Notes: generated by a model not told the origin, from the sequence alone. Counted from the stretch's first letter, positions 44,348 through 54,064 are shown. The stretch: DNA of 64,000 nucleotides from Sphingopyxis solisilvae (GCF_015475875.1 NZ_JADKYM010000003.1:88633-152632), one strand, 5' to 3'. A program made the numbers and translations.

Positions 44348-45381
44348 ACCAGGTTACTCCGATCACCCGCGCCACGACGCTCAAAGACTGGGAAACCGAT
44401 CAGGAAGTGCGCTGGTGCCCCGGGTGCGGGGACTATGCGATCCTGAAGGCGGTGCAGCGCACGATGCCCGAGATCGGCACCGCGCCCGAAAACACCGTGT
44501 TCATCAGCGGCATCGGCTGCTCGTCGCGTTTCCCCTATTATATGGAGACCTATGGCTTCCATACGATCCACGGCCGTGCGCCGGCGTTCGCGACGGGGTT
44601 GAAACTGGCCAATCCGAACCTTGATGTGTGGATTGTTACCGGCGACGGCGACGGACTGTCGATCGGCGGGAACCACACGATGCACCTGATCCGCCGCAAC
44701 CTCGATTGCCAGATCATGCTGTTCAACAACGAGATTTACGGGCTGACCAAGGGGCAATATTCGCCGACGAGCCGGGTCGGCACGACCAGCCCGTCGACCC
44801 CTTATGGCTCGGTTGATCGCCCGGCGCAGCCCGCGGCGTTTGCGCTGGGCGCCGGATCGCGCTTCGTGGCGCGCGGCTTCGACGTGTCGAAGAAGCTGCC
44901 CGAGGTGCTGAAAGCCGCCCATTCGCACAAGGGCGCCGCCTTTATCGAGATTTTCCAGAACTGTATCGTCTATAACAAAGACGTGTTCGTGGATTTTGCG
45001 GCCCCCAAGGGCGCCGAGGATCGCCAGCTCTGGCTCGAGAATGGCGAACCGATGCTCTATGCCAAAGGCACCAAGGGCATCGCGCTCGACGCCGAGGCGC
45101 TGCACCTCAAGACCGTCGATGTCGTCGATGGCGACTGGCAGGCCGCGGGGGTGATCGTCCATGACGTCACCAACCGCGGCGTCGCGCATATGCTGGTCGA
45201 AATGCGTTTCGGGGAGTTCCCGATGGCGCTCGGCGTCCTTTATGACGACCCCCGTCCGACCTTCGAAGCCGATGTCTGGCGTCAAAATGCCGCAGCCGCC
45301 GAGGGCAAGACCGCCGATCTGCAGAGCCTGCTGAAAAAGGGACAAACCTGGACGGTAGCCGAGGGCGGTCCGGACCTTTAG
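44344..45381 (+). CDS. korB: 2-oxoacid:acceptor oxidoreductase subunit beta
   Basis: This 345-residue thiamine pyrophosphate subunit binds the cofactor through GDGDGLSIGGNHTMHLIRRN and FNNEIYGLTKGQYSPTS. WCPGCGD (C25, C28) and GIGCSSRFPYYM provide Cys ligands of the iron-sulfur site. The start GTG 44344 overlaps the korA stop as GTGA. With korA it decarboxylates a 2-oxoacid to the acyl-CoA and reduces ferredoxin. No delta ferredoxin-like subunit gene follows; the next gene is unrelated. Confidence 0.93.
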   Translation: MNQVTPITRATTLKDWETDQEVRWCPGCGDYAILKAVQRTMPEIGTAPENTVFISGIGCSSRFPYYMETYGFHTIHGRAPAFATGLKLANPNLDVWIVTGDGDGLSIGGNHTMHLIRRNLDCQIMLFNNEIYGLTKGQYSPTSRVGTTSPSTPYGSVDRPAQPAAFALGAGSRFVARGFDVSKKLPEVLKAAHSHKGAAFIEIFQNCIVYNKDVFVDFAAPKGAEDRQLWLENGEPMLYAKGTKGIALDAEALHLKTVDVVDGDWQAAGVIVHDVTNRGVAHMLVEMRFGEFPMALGVLYDDPRPTFEADVWRQNAAAAEGKTADLQSLLKKGQTWTVAEGGPDL

Positions 45382-45459
45382 CGGCGCAATTTCCGGCGGA
45401 CCATGCACCGGTCCGCATCGCCGATTGCAATGCCGCGCGATCCGCGCCACCAAGCGGCG

Positions 45460-46419
45460 ATGGATAATCTGACGCATAGCATGGTCGGCGCGCTGGTCGG
45501 CCAGTTGGGATTGAAGAAAAAGACCGGGCTGGCGATCCCCACCCTGATCCTGGCGGCAAACCTGCCCGACATCGACGCCGCGTGTCTGTTCTGGCTCGAC
45601 GGCGACCAGCATCTGGGCTTTCGGCGCGGTATCACCCATGGCCCGATTGCGATGCTGGTGCTGCCCGTCCTGCTGTGGGGGGCGATGCTGGCGTTCGACG
45701 GCTGGCAGACGCGGCGCGGCACGCGGCCCGCCGCGCGGTTGCCGATTGACAAGGCTTGGCTGCTGTCGCTCGCCTATATCGGCTGCCTCAGCCATCCGGC
45801 GCTCGACTGGCTGAACAATTACGGGATCCGGCTGCGCGAACCTTTTTCGTCGCGCTGGTTCTATGGCGACAGCATCTTCATCATTGACCTGTGGGTATGG
45901 GTCGCGCTGGGCTTGTCCCTGTGGCTGTCGCTGCGCCGCGAGCGGGCCGGTGCTGCGCATTGGACACGCCCTGCCTGGGTCGGATTTTTCGCTGTTTGCG
46001 GTTATATTTTCGCCAACGGTCTGATCACGGGAGCGGCCGAGCGCATGGGCAAGGACGCGCTCGTGGCCGGCGGGCATCGCGAACCGCTGGTGGTTGCCAG
46101 TCCGCCGCCACTGACTTTCTGGCGGCGCGACATTTTCTGGCGCACCGCCGATCGATATGGCGCGGGCAGCTTCACGCCCGGCGTTGGCGGCACCATCGAC
46201 CTCAGCGGACGGCCGACCGGCATGGACGACGCGCGGCTGCCGCTCTGGCTGATGGGTGATCCCAATGCGCGCGCCTTTCTGTTCTGGGCGCGGATGCCGG
46301 TGGCGCAGCGCGACGGCGATGCCATCCTGCTCCGCGACCAGCGGTTCATGCACCCGCTGGCGCAGGACCGCTTTCAGGTTCGTCTCACCGCGCCTGACAC
46401 TGCGACGCACTACGAATGA
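45460..46419 (+). CDS. YdjM-like membrane-bound metal-dependent hydrolase
   Basis: This 319-residue inner-membrane protein starts at ATG 45460 (MDNLTHSMVGALVGQLG); the longer frame to 45403 adds an unlikely basic tail. The motifs NLTHS, LPDID, GITHGP and CLSHPALDW with scattered His and Asp are typical of the YdjM/LexA-regulated inner-membrane hydrolase family, with about five membrane segments in the first two-thirds and a soluble C-terminal domain. The reaction is unknown. It overlaps the photolyase start by ATGA, which fits the link of the family to DNA-damage regulation. Confidence 0.85.
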   Translation: MDNLTHSMVGALVGQLGLKKKTGLAIPTLILAANLPDIDAACLFWLDGDQHLGFRRGITHGPIAMLVLPVLLWGAMLAFDGWQTRRGTRPAARLPIDKAWLLSLAYIGCLSHPALDWLNNYGIRLREPFSSRWFYGDSIFIIDLWVWVALGLSLWLSLRRERAGAAHWTRPAWVGFFAVCGYIFANGLITGAAERMGKDALVAGGHREPLVVASPPPLTFWRRDIFWRTADRYGAGSFTPGVGGTIDLSGRPTGMDDARLPLWLMGDPNARAFLFWARMPVAQRDGDAILLRDQRFMHPLAQDRFQVRLTAPDTATHYE

Positions 46420-47804
46420 CCGCGCCCGTCATCCTGTGGTTCCGGCGCGACTTACGTCTGTCGGATCAGGCGGCCGTCGTCGCGGCGGCAGCCGAAGGGC
46501 CGGTGATCCCGGTTTTCATTCTGGACGACGAGACGCCCAAACATCGCCGCATGGGCGGCGCATCGCGGTGGTGGCTGCACCATAGCCTGACCAGCCTGGA
46601 TGCCAGCCTGCGCGAAAAAGGGTCGCGGCTGATCCTGCGGCGCGGCAAGTGCGACGACCAACTCACCCAAATCGCGCAAGAAACGGGCGCCACGCGGGTC
46701 CATTGCCTGCGGCATTACGAGCCGTGGTGGCGCAATGCCGAAAGGGCGGTCGCAAAGCGGCTCGATCTGGTCTGCCATGACGGCAATTTCCTGCTGCCAC
46801 CGGGGTCGCTAACGACCGGCGGCGGGACGCCGTACAAGATCTACACCCCTTTCTGGCGCGCGTTGAAAGAGCAGATGCCGCCCGCCGCACCGCGCAACCG
46901 TCCGCGCGATATTGGGGCGCTGACGCGGTGGCCCGCATCGGACGCGCTGGCCGACTGGAACCTGATGCCGACCAAGCCGGACTGGGCCACCGGTTTTGGG
47001 GCCGAATGGGAACCGGGGGAGGCGGGCGCGCGCAAGCGGATTGCAGCCTTTGTCGACGAGGCGGCCGATTACGACCGCCAACGCAACCTGCCGTCACGCG
47101 AGGGCAGTTCGCGGCTGTCGCCGCATCTGCATTTCGGCGAGGTGTCGCCGGCAACCGTCTGGCACCGGACCGCCGACGCCGGCGGTTCGGTGGACATATT
47201 CCTCGGCGAGCTCGGCTGGCGGGATTATGCGCAGAATATCATTCTGCAATTCCCGGATTATGGCGCCCGCAGCGCGCGGGACGCCTTCGACACCGACTTG
47301 CCGTGGCGCAGCGGCGCCGCTGCGGACGCGGATGTGCGCGCCTGGCAACAGGGCCGCACCGGCTATCCGATCGTCGATGCCGGGATGCGCCAGTTATGGG
47401 CGACGGGGTGGATGCACAACCGGGTGCGGATGATCGCCGCCAGTTTCCTGATCAAGCATCTGCTGATCGACTGGCGCCGCGGCGAGCAATGGTTCTGGGA
47501 CACGCTCGTCGACGCCGACTACGCGTCGAATGCGGTCAACTGGCAATGGGTGGCGGGCAGCGGGGTCGATAGCAATATGTTCCCGCGCATCATGGCGCCG
47601 CTGACGCAGTCGGAAAAATTCGATGCGGCGGACTATATCCGGCAATGGGTGCCCGAACTGGCGACTTTGACCGAACCGGCTATCCACGATCCCGACAGCT
47701 TCGGATGCCGTCCCCGGACCTATCCGGAAAAGATCATCGGGCATCGCGAGGGGCGGGAACGCGCTTTGGCGGCGTATGACGTCATGAAGGCGCGAGGCAA
47801 CTGA
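46416..47804 (+). CDS. phrB: Deoxyribodipyrimidine photolyase (CPD, class I)
   Basis: This 462-residue flavoenzyme repairs UV-induced pyrimidine dimers with light. The N-terminal antenna domain starts VILWFRRDLRLSDQAAVVAA. The FAD-binding domain has SRLSPHLHFGEVSP, ELGWRDYAQNI, the PIVDAGMRQLWATGWMHNRV helix with a tryptophan-chain residue, RMIAASFLIKHLLIDWRRGE and ANWQW-like AVNWQWVAGSG. The length and motifs fit class I. ATG 46416 overlaps the preceding gene by ATGA. Confidence 0.95.
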   Translation: MTAPVILWFRRDLRLSDQAAVVAAAAEGPVIPVFILDDETPKHRRMGGASRWWLHHSLTSLDASLREKGSRLILRRGKCDDQLTQIAQETGATRVHCLRHYEPWWRNAERAVAKRLDLVCHDGNFLLPPGSLTTGGGTPYKIYTPFWRALKEQMPPAAPRNRPRDIGALTRWPASDALADWNLMPTKPDWATGFGAEWEPGEAGARKRIAAFVDEAADYDRQRNLPSREGSSRLSPHLHFGEVSPATVWHRTADAGGSVDIFLGELGWRDYAQNIILQFPDYGARSARDAFDTDLPWRSGAAADADVRAWQQGRTGYPIVDAGMRQLWATGWMHNRVRMIAASFLIKHLLIDWRRGEQWFWDTLVDADYASNAVNWQWVAGSGVDSNMFPRIMAPLTQSEKFDAADYIRQWVPELATLTEPAIHDPDSFGCRPRTYPEKIIGHREGRERALAAYDVMKARGN

Positions 47805-47836
47805 TTGTCAGCCGCCCGACTTTGGGGCAGGACGTG

Positions 47837-49120
47837 ATGATGAACACGCATGTCAGCCCGCGCCGCGGCCAGCAACTGCTCAGCGCCGACCGTGCCTATC
47901 GCAGCGGCGCTACGCTGGCACGGCTGATGGCGCTGGCGCCGGCGGGCCTTTATCACCGGTTGCTCGATCGCATCGACACGGGGCTGATGTCCGGCACGAT
48001 CGAAGCGCACACGCCCGACGGCAGCGTCCGCCTGATCGGCGGGCGCGGCAGCGGGCCGACAGCCGTCGTGCATCTGCACAGCTGGGCAGCACTGGCGCGA
48101 CTGGCAATGTCGGGCTCCGTCGGTTGGTACCGCGCGTGGGCGGCGGGCGAATGGAGTTCGCCCGACCCGGTGCCGCTGTTCGACCTGTTCATGCGCAACG
48201 CGCGGGCGCTGGGCGACGTCGCGCGCGCGCGCGGGCCGCTGCGCTGGGTGAACAAGCTGGTCCATATGCTCCGTCGCAACGATCGCCGCGGCGCGAAGCG
48301 GAACATCCATGCCCATTATGATTTGGGCAATGATTTCTATCGCTTGTGGCTCGATCAGGCGATGAATTATTCAAGCGCTCTGTTCGCCGACCCGGCGCAA
48401 TCGCTCGAGGAAGCACAGACGGTCAAGATCGATGCGATCCTCGACCGGCTCGATCTGCGATCGGGTAGCCGGTTGCTCGAAATCGGTTGCGGCTGGGGCG
48501 CGCTGGCGGAGCGCGCAGTCGAGCGTCACGATGTCATCTACACCGGCATCACGCTGTCGCCGTCACAAGCCGAGATCGCCGACGCGCGGCTTGCCGCGGT
48601 CGATCTGTCGGGTCGCTCACGCATCGAGCTTTGCGATTATCGCGATGCGCGGGGTCCGTATGACGCCATTGCCAGCGTCGAGATGGTCGAAGCCGTGGGC
48701 CAGGCCTATTGGCCCGCCTATCTCGACGCGATCGCGCGGCTTCTGCGGCCCGGCGGCAAGGCGGCGATTCAGTATATCCTGATCGATGATGCGCTGTTCG
48801 AGCGCTATGCGGCGAGCAGCGATTTTATCCAGGCCTATATCTTTCCGGGTGGCTGCCTGATTTCGGAAAGCCGGCTCCGCGCGCTGGCGGAGGAACGCGG
48901 GCTTGTCTGGCGCGATGTCCGGCACTTTGGCGGCGATTATGCCGAAACCTTGCGCCAATGGCGCGAGCGCTTCGACGTGGCCGTCGTCAATGGCCAGTTG
49001 CCGGCAGGCTTCGACGATCGGTTTGTGCGCTTGTGGCGTTATTACCTGCAATATTGCGAGGGTGGGTTTCGCGGCGGCGGCATCGACGTCGCGCAAGTGA
49101 CGCTGGAAAAATCAGCCTGA
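47837..49120 (+). CDS. cfa: Cyclopropane-fatty-acyl-phospholipid synthase
   Basis: This 427-residue SAM-dependent enzyme adds a methylene bridge to unsaturated acyl chains of membrane phospholipids. HYDLGNDFYRLWLD (residues 160-173) and LEIGCGWG (214-221) are the family signature and SAM loop; EMVEAVGQAYWPAYL and QAYIFPGGCLISE follow. ATG 47837 with AGGAC five bases upstream is the chosen start; the longer TTG 47822 frame is less likely. It lies 32 bases after the photolyase and may share its transcript. Confidence 0.92.
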   Translation: MMNTHVSPRRGQQLLSADRAYRSGATLARLMALAPAGLYHRLLDRIDTGLMSGTIEAHTPDGSVRLIGGRGSGPTAVVHLHSWAALARLAMSGSVGWYRAWAAGEWSSPDPVPLFDLFMRNARALGDVARARGPLRWVNKLVHMLRRNDRRGAKRNIHAHYDLGNDFYRLWLDQAMNYSSALFADPAQSLEEAQTVKIDAILDRLDLRSGSRLLEIGCGWGALAERAVERHDVIYTGITLSPSQAEIADARLAAVDLSGRSRIELCDYRDARGPYDAIASVEMVEAVGQAYWPAYLDAIARLLRPGGKAAIQYILIDDALFERYAASSDFIQAYIFPGGCLISESRLRALAEERGLVWRDVRHFGGDYAETLRQWRERFDVAVVNGQLPAGFDDRFVRLWRYYLQYCEGGFRGGGIDVAQVTLEKSA

Positions 49121-49140
49121 AAACAGGGGAGAGGAAAGCT

Positions 49141-50313
49141 ATGCGACGATATCTGGCAGCGGTGCTTTTGTGCGCGGCGGCGACCGCCTGCACGGCACCG
49201 GCGCCCACCCAAACCACCGACACGCTGCCAAAGGACATGAATGTGCTGTTCTGGACCCAAGATCAACGCGACCTTGCTTTCCGGACGATGGAGACGGTCC
49301 CGAAAGTGGTCGTCAACACCATCGAAGCAAGCGATGCCGTCTATCCGTTGCCACAGGGGCAACCGATCGAACTGGGTGCCGACGTCGATGCCTATATGGC
49401 CAGACAGCGCCACGCCGGGCTGATCATTGTCCAGGACGGCAAGATCCGGCTCGAGAAATATGCGTTGGGCTATGGTGCCGCTGGCCGCTGGACCAGCTTT
49501 TCGGTCGCCAAGAGTTTCACCTCGACGCTGGTCGGGGCGGCGGTGAAGGACGGCTATATCAAGAGCCTGGACGACAAGGTGACCGTCTATATTCCGGGGC
49601 TGAGGGGCTCGGCCTATGACGACGTGTCGGTGCGCCAGTTGCTGACCATGACATCCGGCGTCAAATGGAACGAGGATTATACCGATCCGAAATCCGACGT
49701 CGCACTGTTCAACCTGCAAAAACCCGTGGCGGGCGAGGATGTAACCGTCAGCTATATGAAGACCTTGCCGCGCGATGTTCCGGCAGGGTCGAAATGGCTG
49801 TACAGCACCGGCGAAACAAATTTGATCGGCGTGCTGGTGTCGAGCGCGACGGGTAAAAGCTTGTCGGCGTATCTGTCGGAAAAAATCTGGAAACCGTTCG
49901 GGATGGAGCAGGATGCGGTCTGGATGCTGGGGGCGACCGGGCACGAAATCAGCGGATGCTGCATCTCTGCAAGCCTTAAGGATTACGCGCGCCTCGGCCA
50001 GTTTGTGCTTAACGACGGCGTTGTGGACGGGGTCAGGATCGTCCCGGATGGCTGGTTCGGCGCCGCGACGACAAAGCAGGCCGATATCGGCCTGCCAGGC
50101 CGTGGATACGGCTATCAATGGTGGACCAATGACGATGGCAGCTTTGCCGCGCAAGGCATCTTCGGCCAAGGCATCTTCATCGACCCGAAGCGCAAGCTGG
50201 TGATCGCGTCGAACGGCAACTGGCCCACCGCAACCGATCCCGAAGGCGTCGGCGCGGCGCGCGAGGCGTTCTACAAGAGCGTACAGGCGGCAGTGGATCG
50301 CGAAGCGAAATAG
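49141..50313 (+). CDS. Serine hydrolase of the class C beta-lactamase superfamily, lipoprotein
   Basis: This 390-residue protein starts at ATG 49141 after GGGAGAGGAAAG; upstream in-frame sequence overlaps cfa. The signal peptide leads to a lipobox-like ATAC (Cys 17), so it is probably a lipoprotein. The catalytic Ser-x-x-Lys is SVAK (S121-K124), preceded by GRWTSF, and YSTGETNL occupies the Tyr-x-Asn region. The C-terminal RGYGYQWWTNDDG and GIFGQGIFIDP are typical of the 6-aminohexanoate/esterase-like branch. It may be an esterase or peptidase. Its ability to cleave beta-lactams cannot be judged. Confidence 0.85.
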   Translation: MRRYLAAVLLCAAATACTAPAPTQTTDTLPKDMNVLFWTQDQRDLAFRTMETVPKVVVNTIEASDAVYPLPQGQPIELGADVDAYMARQRHAGLIIVQDGKIRLEKYALGYGAAGRWTSFSVAKSFTSTLVGAAVKDGYIKSLDDKVTVYIPGLRGSAYDDVSVRQLLTMTSGVKWNEDYTDPKSDVALFNLQKPVAGEDVTVSYMKTLPRDVPAGSKWLYSTGETNLIGVLVSSATGKSLSAYLSEKIWKPFGMEQDAVWMLGATGHEISGCCISASLKDYARLGQFVLNDGVVDGVRIVPDGWFGAATTKQADIGLPGRGYGYQWWTNDDGSFAAQGIFGQGIFIDPKRKLVIASNGNWPTATDPEGVGAAREAFYKSVQAAVDREAK

Positions 50314-50344
50314 GGAAAAGTGTCGCCCCGGCGGTGGCGACGGA

Positions 50345-50731
50345 TTATGCGGTAACGGTCGCTGCGGCCCGCTGCGCGAGCCACGCGGCTGCAAGCGGAA
50401 CGGCGACGCCCAGCGCCATGATCCACCATGTGTCGGCAAAGTCGACGGCGGTATAGAGCGCAGCGCCGATCACGGCGCCTGCGACGACCCATCCCGCGCC
50501 CGTTCCGCCGGAGACGCGCATGGCAAGCCAGCTGCCGGCGAAGGTGGCAAGGAACCAGCCGATGATCAGCGCGACGGTGGATCCGATCGGGATCAATATC
50601 TCGCCGGTCGCCGTATCATATTCGGCGGGGGAAATTTCGCTGCCGACATATTGTGCCAGCCAGACCAGCCCGAACGCCACCGCGATGCCGATCGCCGCTG
50701 CAATTACTGTCCGCACAATGTTTCCGGTCAT
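50345..50731 (-). CDS. Small four-helix membrane protein of unknown function
   Basis: This 128-residue protein begins at ATG 50731 with AAGGG upstream. Four hydrophobic stretches (residues ~6-28, ~48-70, ~76-96 and ~102-122) cover most of it, with only a short acidic loop (SEISPAEYDTATGE) between the first two. It matches no family I can name. It lies 59 bases downstream of the short-chain dehydrogenase on the same strand. The gene ends 31 bases from the convergent serine hydrolase, where a short GTCGCC/GGCGAC stem (50322-50341) could act as a weak two-way terminator. Confidence 0.7.
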   Translation of the reverse strand: MTGNIVRTVIAAAIGIAVAFGLVWLAQYVGSEISPAEYDTATGEILIPIGSTVALIIGWFLATFAGSWLAMRVSGGTGAGWVVAGAVIGAALYTAVDFADTWWIMALGVAVPLAAAWLAQRAAATVTA

Positions 50732-50790
50732 AGCTGAACCCTTGCAAATCCGTGGTCGGGTTGCTCTAGTGCCGGAAAACAAAGATGGCG

Positions 50791-51525
50791 TTAAGCCTTT
50801 TCCATGACCTTGGGCAGCGCGTGGATCGCGGTGCTGTCGAAACCGTCGACCATCAGCTTCGCGACGAATTCGCCTACCGCGGCGGGTTCCTTGATGCTGC
50901 CCGCATCTTCGCCGGGATAAGCGCGCGCGCGCATCTGGGTGCGCGTTCCGCCGGGATCGAGGATCGCGGTCCGCACGGTCGAAATGTTGCGCATTTCGGC
51001 GCCATAGCTGGTTACCAGCACCTCCAGCGCCGCCTTCGACGCCGCATAGGCGCCCCAATAGGCGCGCGGTTCGCGCGCCACGCTGCTCGACAGCGCCAGC
51101 AAGCGGCCGTTCGCGGCGCGGCGCAGCAGCGGGTCGAAATTGGCGATGAGTGCCTGCTGCGCGATGAGGTTGAGCGTCAGCAGCTTGTTGAATTCCTTGC
51201 CGTCGATCGCCGCGACGGGGGTCAAGGTGCCGAGCATGGCGGCGTTGAGCACCAGCATGTCGAGTTGCTGCCAGCGCTCGGCCATCGCGCTCGCCAGCCG
51301 CGCGATGCTGTCGCCGTCGGTCAGGTCGAGCGGGGCGATCGTCGCACTGCCGCCTGCCGCGTGGATGCGGTCCTCGAGCGCCTCAAGCCCGCCCGCGGTG
51401 CGCGCGGTGATCACAACATGCGCGCCGCGTGCTGCGAGCGATTCGGCGATGGCCTCGCCGATGCCACGGCTAGCGCCGGTGACGAGCGCGACCTGTCCCG
51501 CCAGTTCTTCAGACCTTGTAATCAT
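50791..51525 (-). CDS. Short-chain dehydrogenase/reductase
   Basis: This 244-residue classical SDR has the cofactor loop TGASRGIG (residues 16-23), LNAAMLG (the NNAG position), the active-site serine in LALSSSVAR and the YWGAYAASK Tyr/Lys pair. ATG 51525 lies four bases after the purF stop on the same strand, so the longer 51666 frame is wrong. Its substrate is unknown. The tight spacing behind purF suggests co-transcription, as seen in many sphingomonad genomes. Confidence 0.9.
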   Translation of the reverse strand: MITRSEELAGQVALVTGASRGIGEAIAESLAARGAHVVITARTAGGLEALEDRIHAAGGSATIAPLDLTDGDSIARLASAMAERWQQLDMLVLNAAMLGTLTPVAAIDGKEFNKLLTLNLIAQQALIANFDPLLRRAANGRLLALSSSVAREPRAYWGAYAASKAALEVLVTSYGAEMRNISTVRTAILDPGGTRTQMRARAYPGEDAGSIKEPAAVGEFVAKLMVDGFDSTAIHALPKVMEKA

Positions 51526-51529
51526 TGAG

Positions 51530-52987
51530 TCAGACAACCCGTTCGGCAAGCAGTGAAAATTGGTCATCCAGCCCATGCTCGTCGAAATCGGTGAGCGCGG
51601 TCGGATAGTCGCCGGTGAAGCAGGCATCGCAATATTGTGGCGCGTTGTGATTGCGGTCGCTTTCACCCAGCGCGCGGTACAATCCGTCGATTGTCAGGAA
51701 GGCGAGGCTGTCGGCATTGATGAAATTCGCCATCTGGCCGACCGTCATCTGTGCCGCGAGCAGCTTGGCGCGCTCGGGCGTATCGACGCCGTAAAAGCAG
51801 CTGTGCGAGGTCGGCGGGCTGGCGATGCGCATGTGAACCTCGGCCGCACCTGCGTCGCGCATCATCTGGACGATCTTCAGGCTGGTCGTACCGCGGACGA
51901 TCGAATCGTCAATGAGCACGATCCGTTGGCCCGCGATCAGCGCGCGGTTGGCGTTGTGCTTCAGCTTGACGCCCAGATGACGGACCTTGTCACCCGGCTG
52001 GATGAAGGTGCGTCCGACATAGTGCGAGCGGATGATGCCCAGCTCGAACGGAATACCCGATTCCTGCGCATAGCCGATCGCCGCAGGGGTTCCCGAGTCG
52101 GGCACTGGAATGACCAGATCGGCGTCGACCGGGTTTTCGCGCGCCAGTTCGGCGCCGATCGCCTTGCGCACCGAATAGACGCTGGTGCCGTCGACGATCG
52201 AATCGGGGCGCGAGAAATAGACATATTCGAAGATGCAGGGCCGGGGACTATGGTCAGCAAAGGGACGGTGTGACGTCAGCTTGCCGTCGCGGACAATGAC
52301 AAGTTCGCCCGGATCGACCGAGCGGACAAATTCCGCGCCGACGACGTCGAGCGCGACGGTTTCCGATGCCAGGATATGTGCGTCGCCGAGTTTGCCGATC
52401 ACCAGCGGACGGATACCGAGCGGGTCGCGGCAGCCGATCATGCCCTCCGCAGTCAGGCAGATCAGCGAATAGGCGCCTTCGACCTGTTTCAGCGCGTCGA
52501 TGAACCGGTCGAGCAGCGACCGATAGCTCGACGTCGCGACCAGATGGATGATGACTTCGGTGTCGCTGGTCGATTGGAAGATCGAACCGCGGCGAACGAG
52601 CACTTTTTTGAGCGCCGCTGCATTGGAAATATTGCCATTATGCGCCACGGCGAAGCCGCCGGTGGATAGATCGGCGAACAACGGCTGGACGTTGCGCAGC
52701 GCGGTTTCGCCGGTCGTCGAATAGCGAACATGGCCGACCGACGAACCGCCCTGCAATTGGCGCATGATCTCGTCGCGATCGAAATTGCCGGCGACATGGC
52801 CCATCGCGCGGTGGGTGTGAAATTCCTTGCCGTCAAAAGCGGTGATGCCGGCGGCTTCCTGTCCACGATGCTGGAGGGCGTGAAGGCCCAGCGCCACGAC
52901 CGCAGCGGCGCTGTCGGCGCCGTGAATGCCAAAGACGCCGCACTCCTCGCGGAGTTTGTCGTCGTCGAAAGGATGTGTCGTGAGCAT
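51530..52987 (-). CDS. purF: Amidophosphoribosyltransferase
   Basis: This 485-residue enzyme performs the first step of purine synthesis. The N-terminal nucleophile is Cys 16 in REECGVFGIHG after a short propeptide. The glutaminase part includes HALQHRGQEAAGI and GHVRYSTTGE, and the phosphoribosyltransferase part has IVLIDDSIVRGTTSLKIVQM, the PRPP-binding loop, followed by EVHMRIASPPTSHSCFYG. ATG 52987 is chosen, since the longer frame adds nothing family-like. It diverges from hisI across about 140 bases. Confidence 0.96.
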   Translation of the reverse strand: MLTTHPFDDDKLREECGVFGIHGADSAAAVVALGLHALQHRGQEAAGITAFDGKEFHTHRAMGHVAGNFDRDEIMRQLQGGSSVGHVRYSTTGETALRNVQPLFADLSTGGFAVAHNGNISNAAALKKVLVRRGSIFQSTSDTEVIIHLVATSSYRSLLDRFIDALKQVEGAYSLICLTAEGMIGCRDPLGIRPLVIGKLGDAHILASETVALDVVGAEFVRSVDPGELVIVRDGKLTSHRPFADHSPRPCIFEYVYFSRPDSIVDGTSVYSVRKAIGAELARENPVDADLVIPVPDSGTPAAIGYAQESGIPFELGIIRSHYVGRTFIQPGDKVRHLGVKLKHNANRALIAGQRIVLIDDSIVRGTTSLKIVQMMRDAGAAEVHMRIASPPTSHSCFYGVDTPERAKLLAAQMTVGQMANFINADSLAFLTIDGLYRALGESDRNHNAPQYCDACFTGDYPTALTDFDEHGLDDQFSLLAERVV

Positions 52988-53127
52988 GACGGTCCAGCAG
53001 CGAGGGCAGTGACTGGCGCGCATATAGGGAGGGCAATCGCAGTTGTCGCCCCCTATTCACGATAATGTCATCGCGGACCTTGGCGATGGGGTGACAGCGG
53101 CTCATTACCTGCTCTAAGACACTGGCC

Positions 53128-53508
53128 ATGGCCGACCAACGCGACACTGCCGACCGTTTTTTGCCCCGTTTCGACGGGGCGGGTCTGGTGACGGCAATTG
53201 TCACCGACGCCAGTACAGGCGTGCTGTTGATGGTCGCACATATGAATGCCGACGCGATCGAGCGGACGCAGGCGACCGGCAAGGCGCATTTCTGGTCGCG
53301 GTCGCGATCGGCGCTGTGGCGCAAGGGCGAAACGTCGGGGAACGAACTGACGCTGGTCGAAATGCGGGTCGATTGCGATCAGGACGCCCTGTTGCTGCGG
53401 GTCCGGCCAGCGGGGCCGGCGTGCCACACGGGGCGGCGCAGCTGCTTTTACCGGCGCGTCGAAGCCGACGGCTCGCTGGTTTTCCTGGATGATGATGCCC
53501 ATAGCTAA
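53128..53508 (+). CDS. hisI: Phosphoribosyl-AMP cyclohydrolase
   Basis: This 126-residue enzyme opens the purine ring of PR-AMP in histidine synthesis. It has the family motifs [45 protein letters not shown] and [14 protein letters not shown], with Cys residues that bind zinc. It is a single-function HisI, without the HisE domain found in many bacteria. Its 3' end overlaps the next gene by 20 bases. Confidence 0.95.
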   Translation: MADQRDTADRFLPRFDGAGLVTAIVTDASTGVLLMVAHMNADAIERTQATGKAHFWSRSRSALWRKGETSGNELTLVEMRVDCDQDALLLRVRPAGPACHTGRRSCFYRRVEADGSLVFLDDDAHS

Positions 53509-54034
53509 GCGATTGATTGCGGCGGCACTGTTGCTCGTGTCGGGTTGTGACCGACACGGGACCGGCACAGCCGATGCGCAGATCGACGCCGACAATCCGC
53601 TGGAGATGGCCGCGCGCGAACGCGGGGTCGTCCGCGGCGACGCGACATCGCCGGTGGGCGTGTTCGAGCGTGCGCACGATCTGGGCCGCGACGCGATGTG
53701 CGTTGTTCCTGACGGTGCCGGGCAGTGGCGGTTTGCGATGACGGCATCCTTTGGAACAAGCCTGTCCTGCGCGGCAAAGGGAACGATCGTTCGGGACCGC
53801 GACGGCTGGCGCATGCGCTTTGCCGGTCACGAAGGCTGTGAAGCATCCGTGCGAGAGGAGGAGGAAGAATTGCGCCTGCCGGGGCAACTGCCGCCGGAAT
53901 GCGCCAGCCTGTGTCCCTCGCGCGCTTCGCTTTCGGGCCTGCGCTTGCCGCGGGCCAGCTGGTCGGCGGCGGATGCAAGAGGCTTGCAGATTGGCGACGA
54001 ACGCGGCATTATGAATCGGCCCTGTGCAGGTTGA
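53489..54034 (+). CDS. Hypothetical lipoprotein
   Basis: This 181-residue protein starts at one of three ATG codons at 53489, overlapping hisI by 20 bases. A short basic signal and LLLVSGC give a lipobox (Cys about residue 20). The mature part is Asp/Glu/Arg-rich with three further Cys in the middle ([23 protein letters not shown]) and two near CASLCPS. I recognise no domain. Overlap with hisI suggests co-transcription, but no functional link is known. Confidence 0.7.
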   Translation: MMMPIAKRLIAAALLLVSGCDRHGTGTADAQIDADNPLEMAARERGVVRGDATSPVGVFERAHDLGRDAMCVVPDGAGQWRFAMTASFGTSLSCAAKGTIVRDRDGWRMRFAGHEGCEASVREEEEELRLPGQLPPECASLCPSRASLSGLRLPRASWSAADARGLQIGDERGIMNRPCAG

Positions 54035-54064
54035 GCCGCAGCACAGCAGTGCGATTTGGCGCTA

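Noticed and set aside
44191-46410. 739-codon minus-strand frame opposite korB and the YdjM-like gene
   Set aside because: It is a shadow of korB and the YdjM-like gene, without family motifs; both plus-strand genes have conserved motifs and overlapping starts.
50322-50341. Intrinsic terminator between the serine hydrolase and the small membrane protein
   Set aside because: The stem is only 6 bp and lacks a T tract, so it is mentioned with the neighbouring gene but not called as a terminator.
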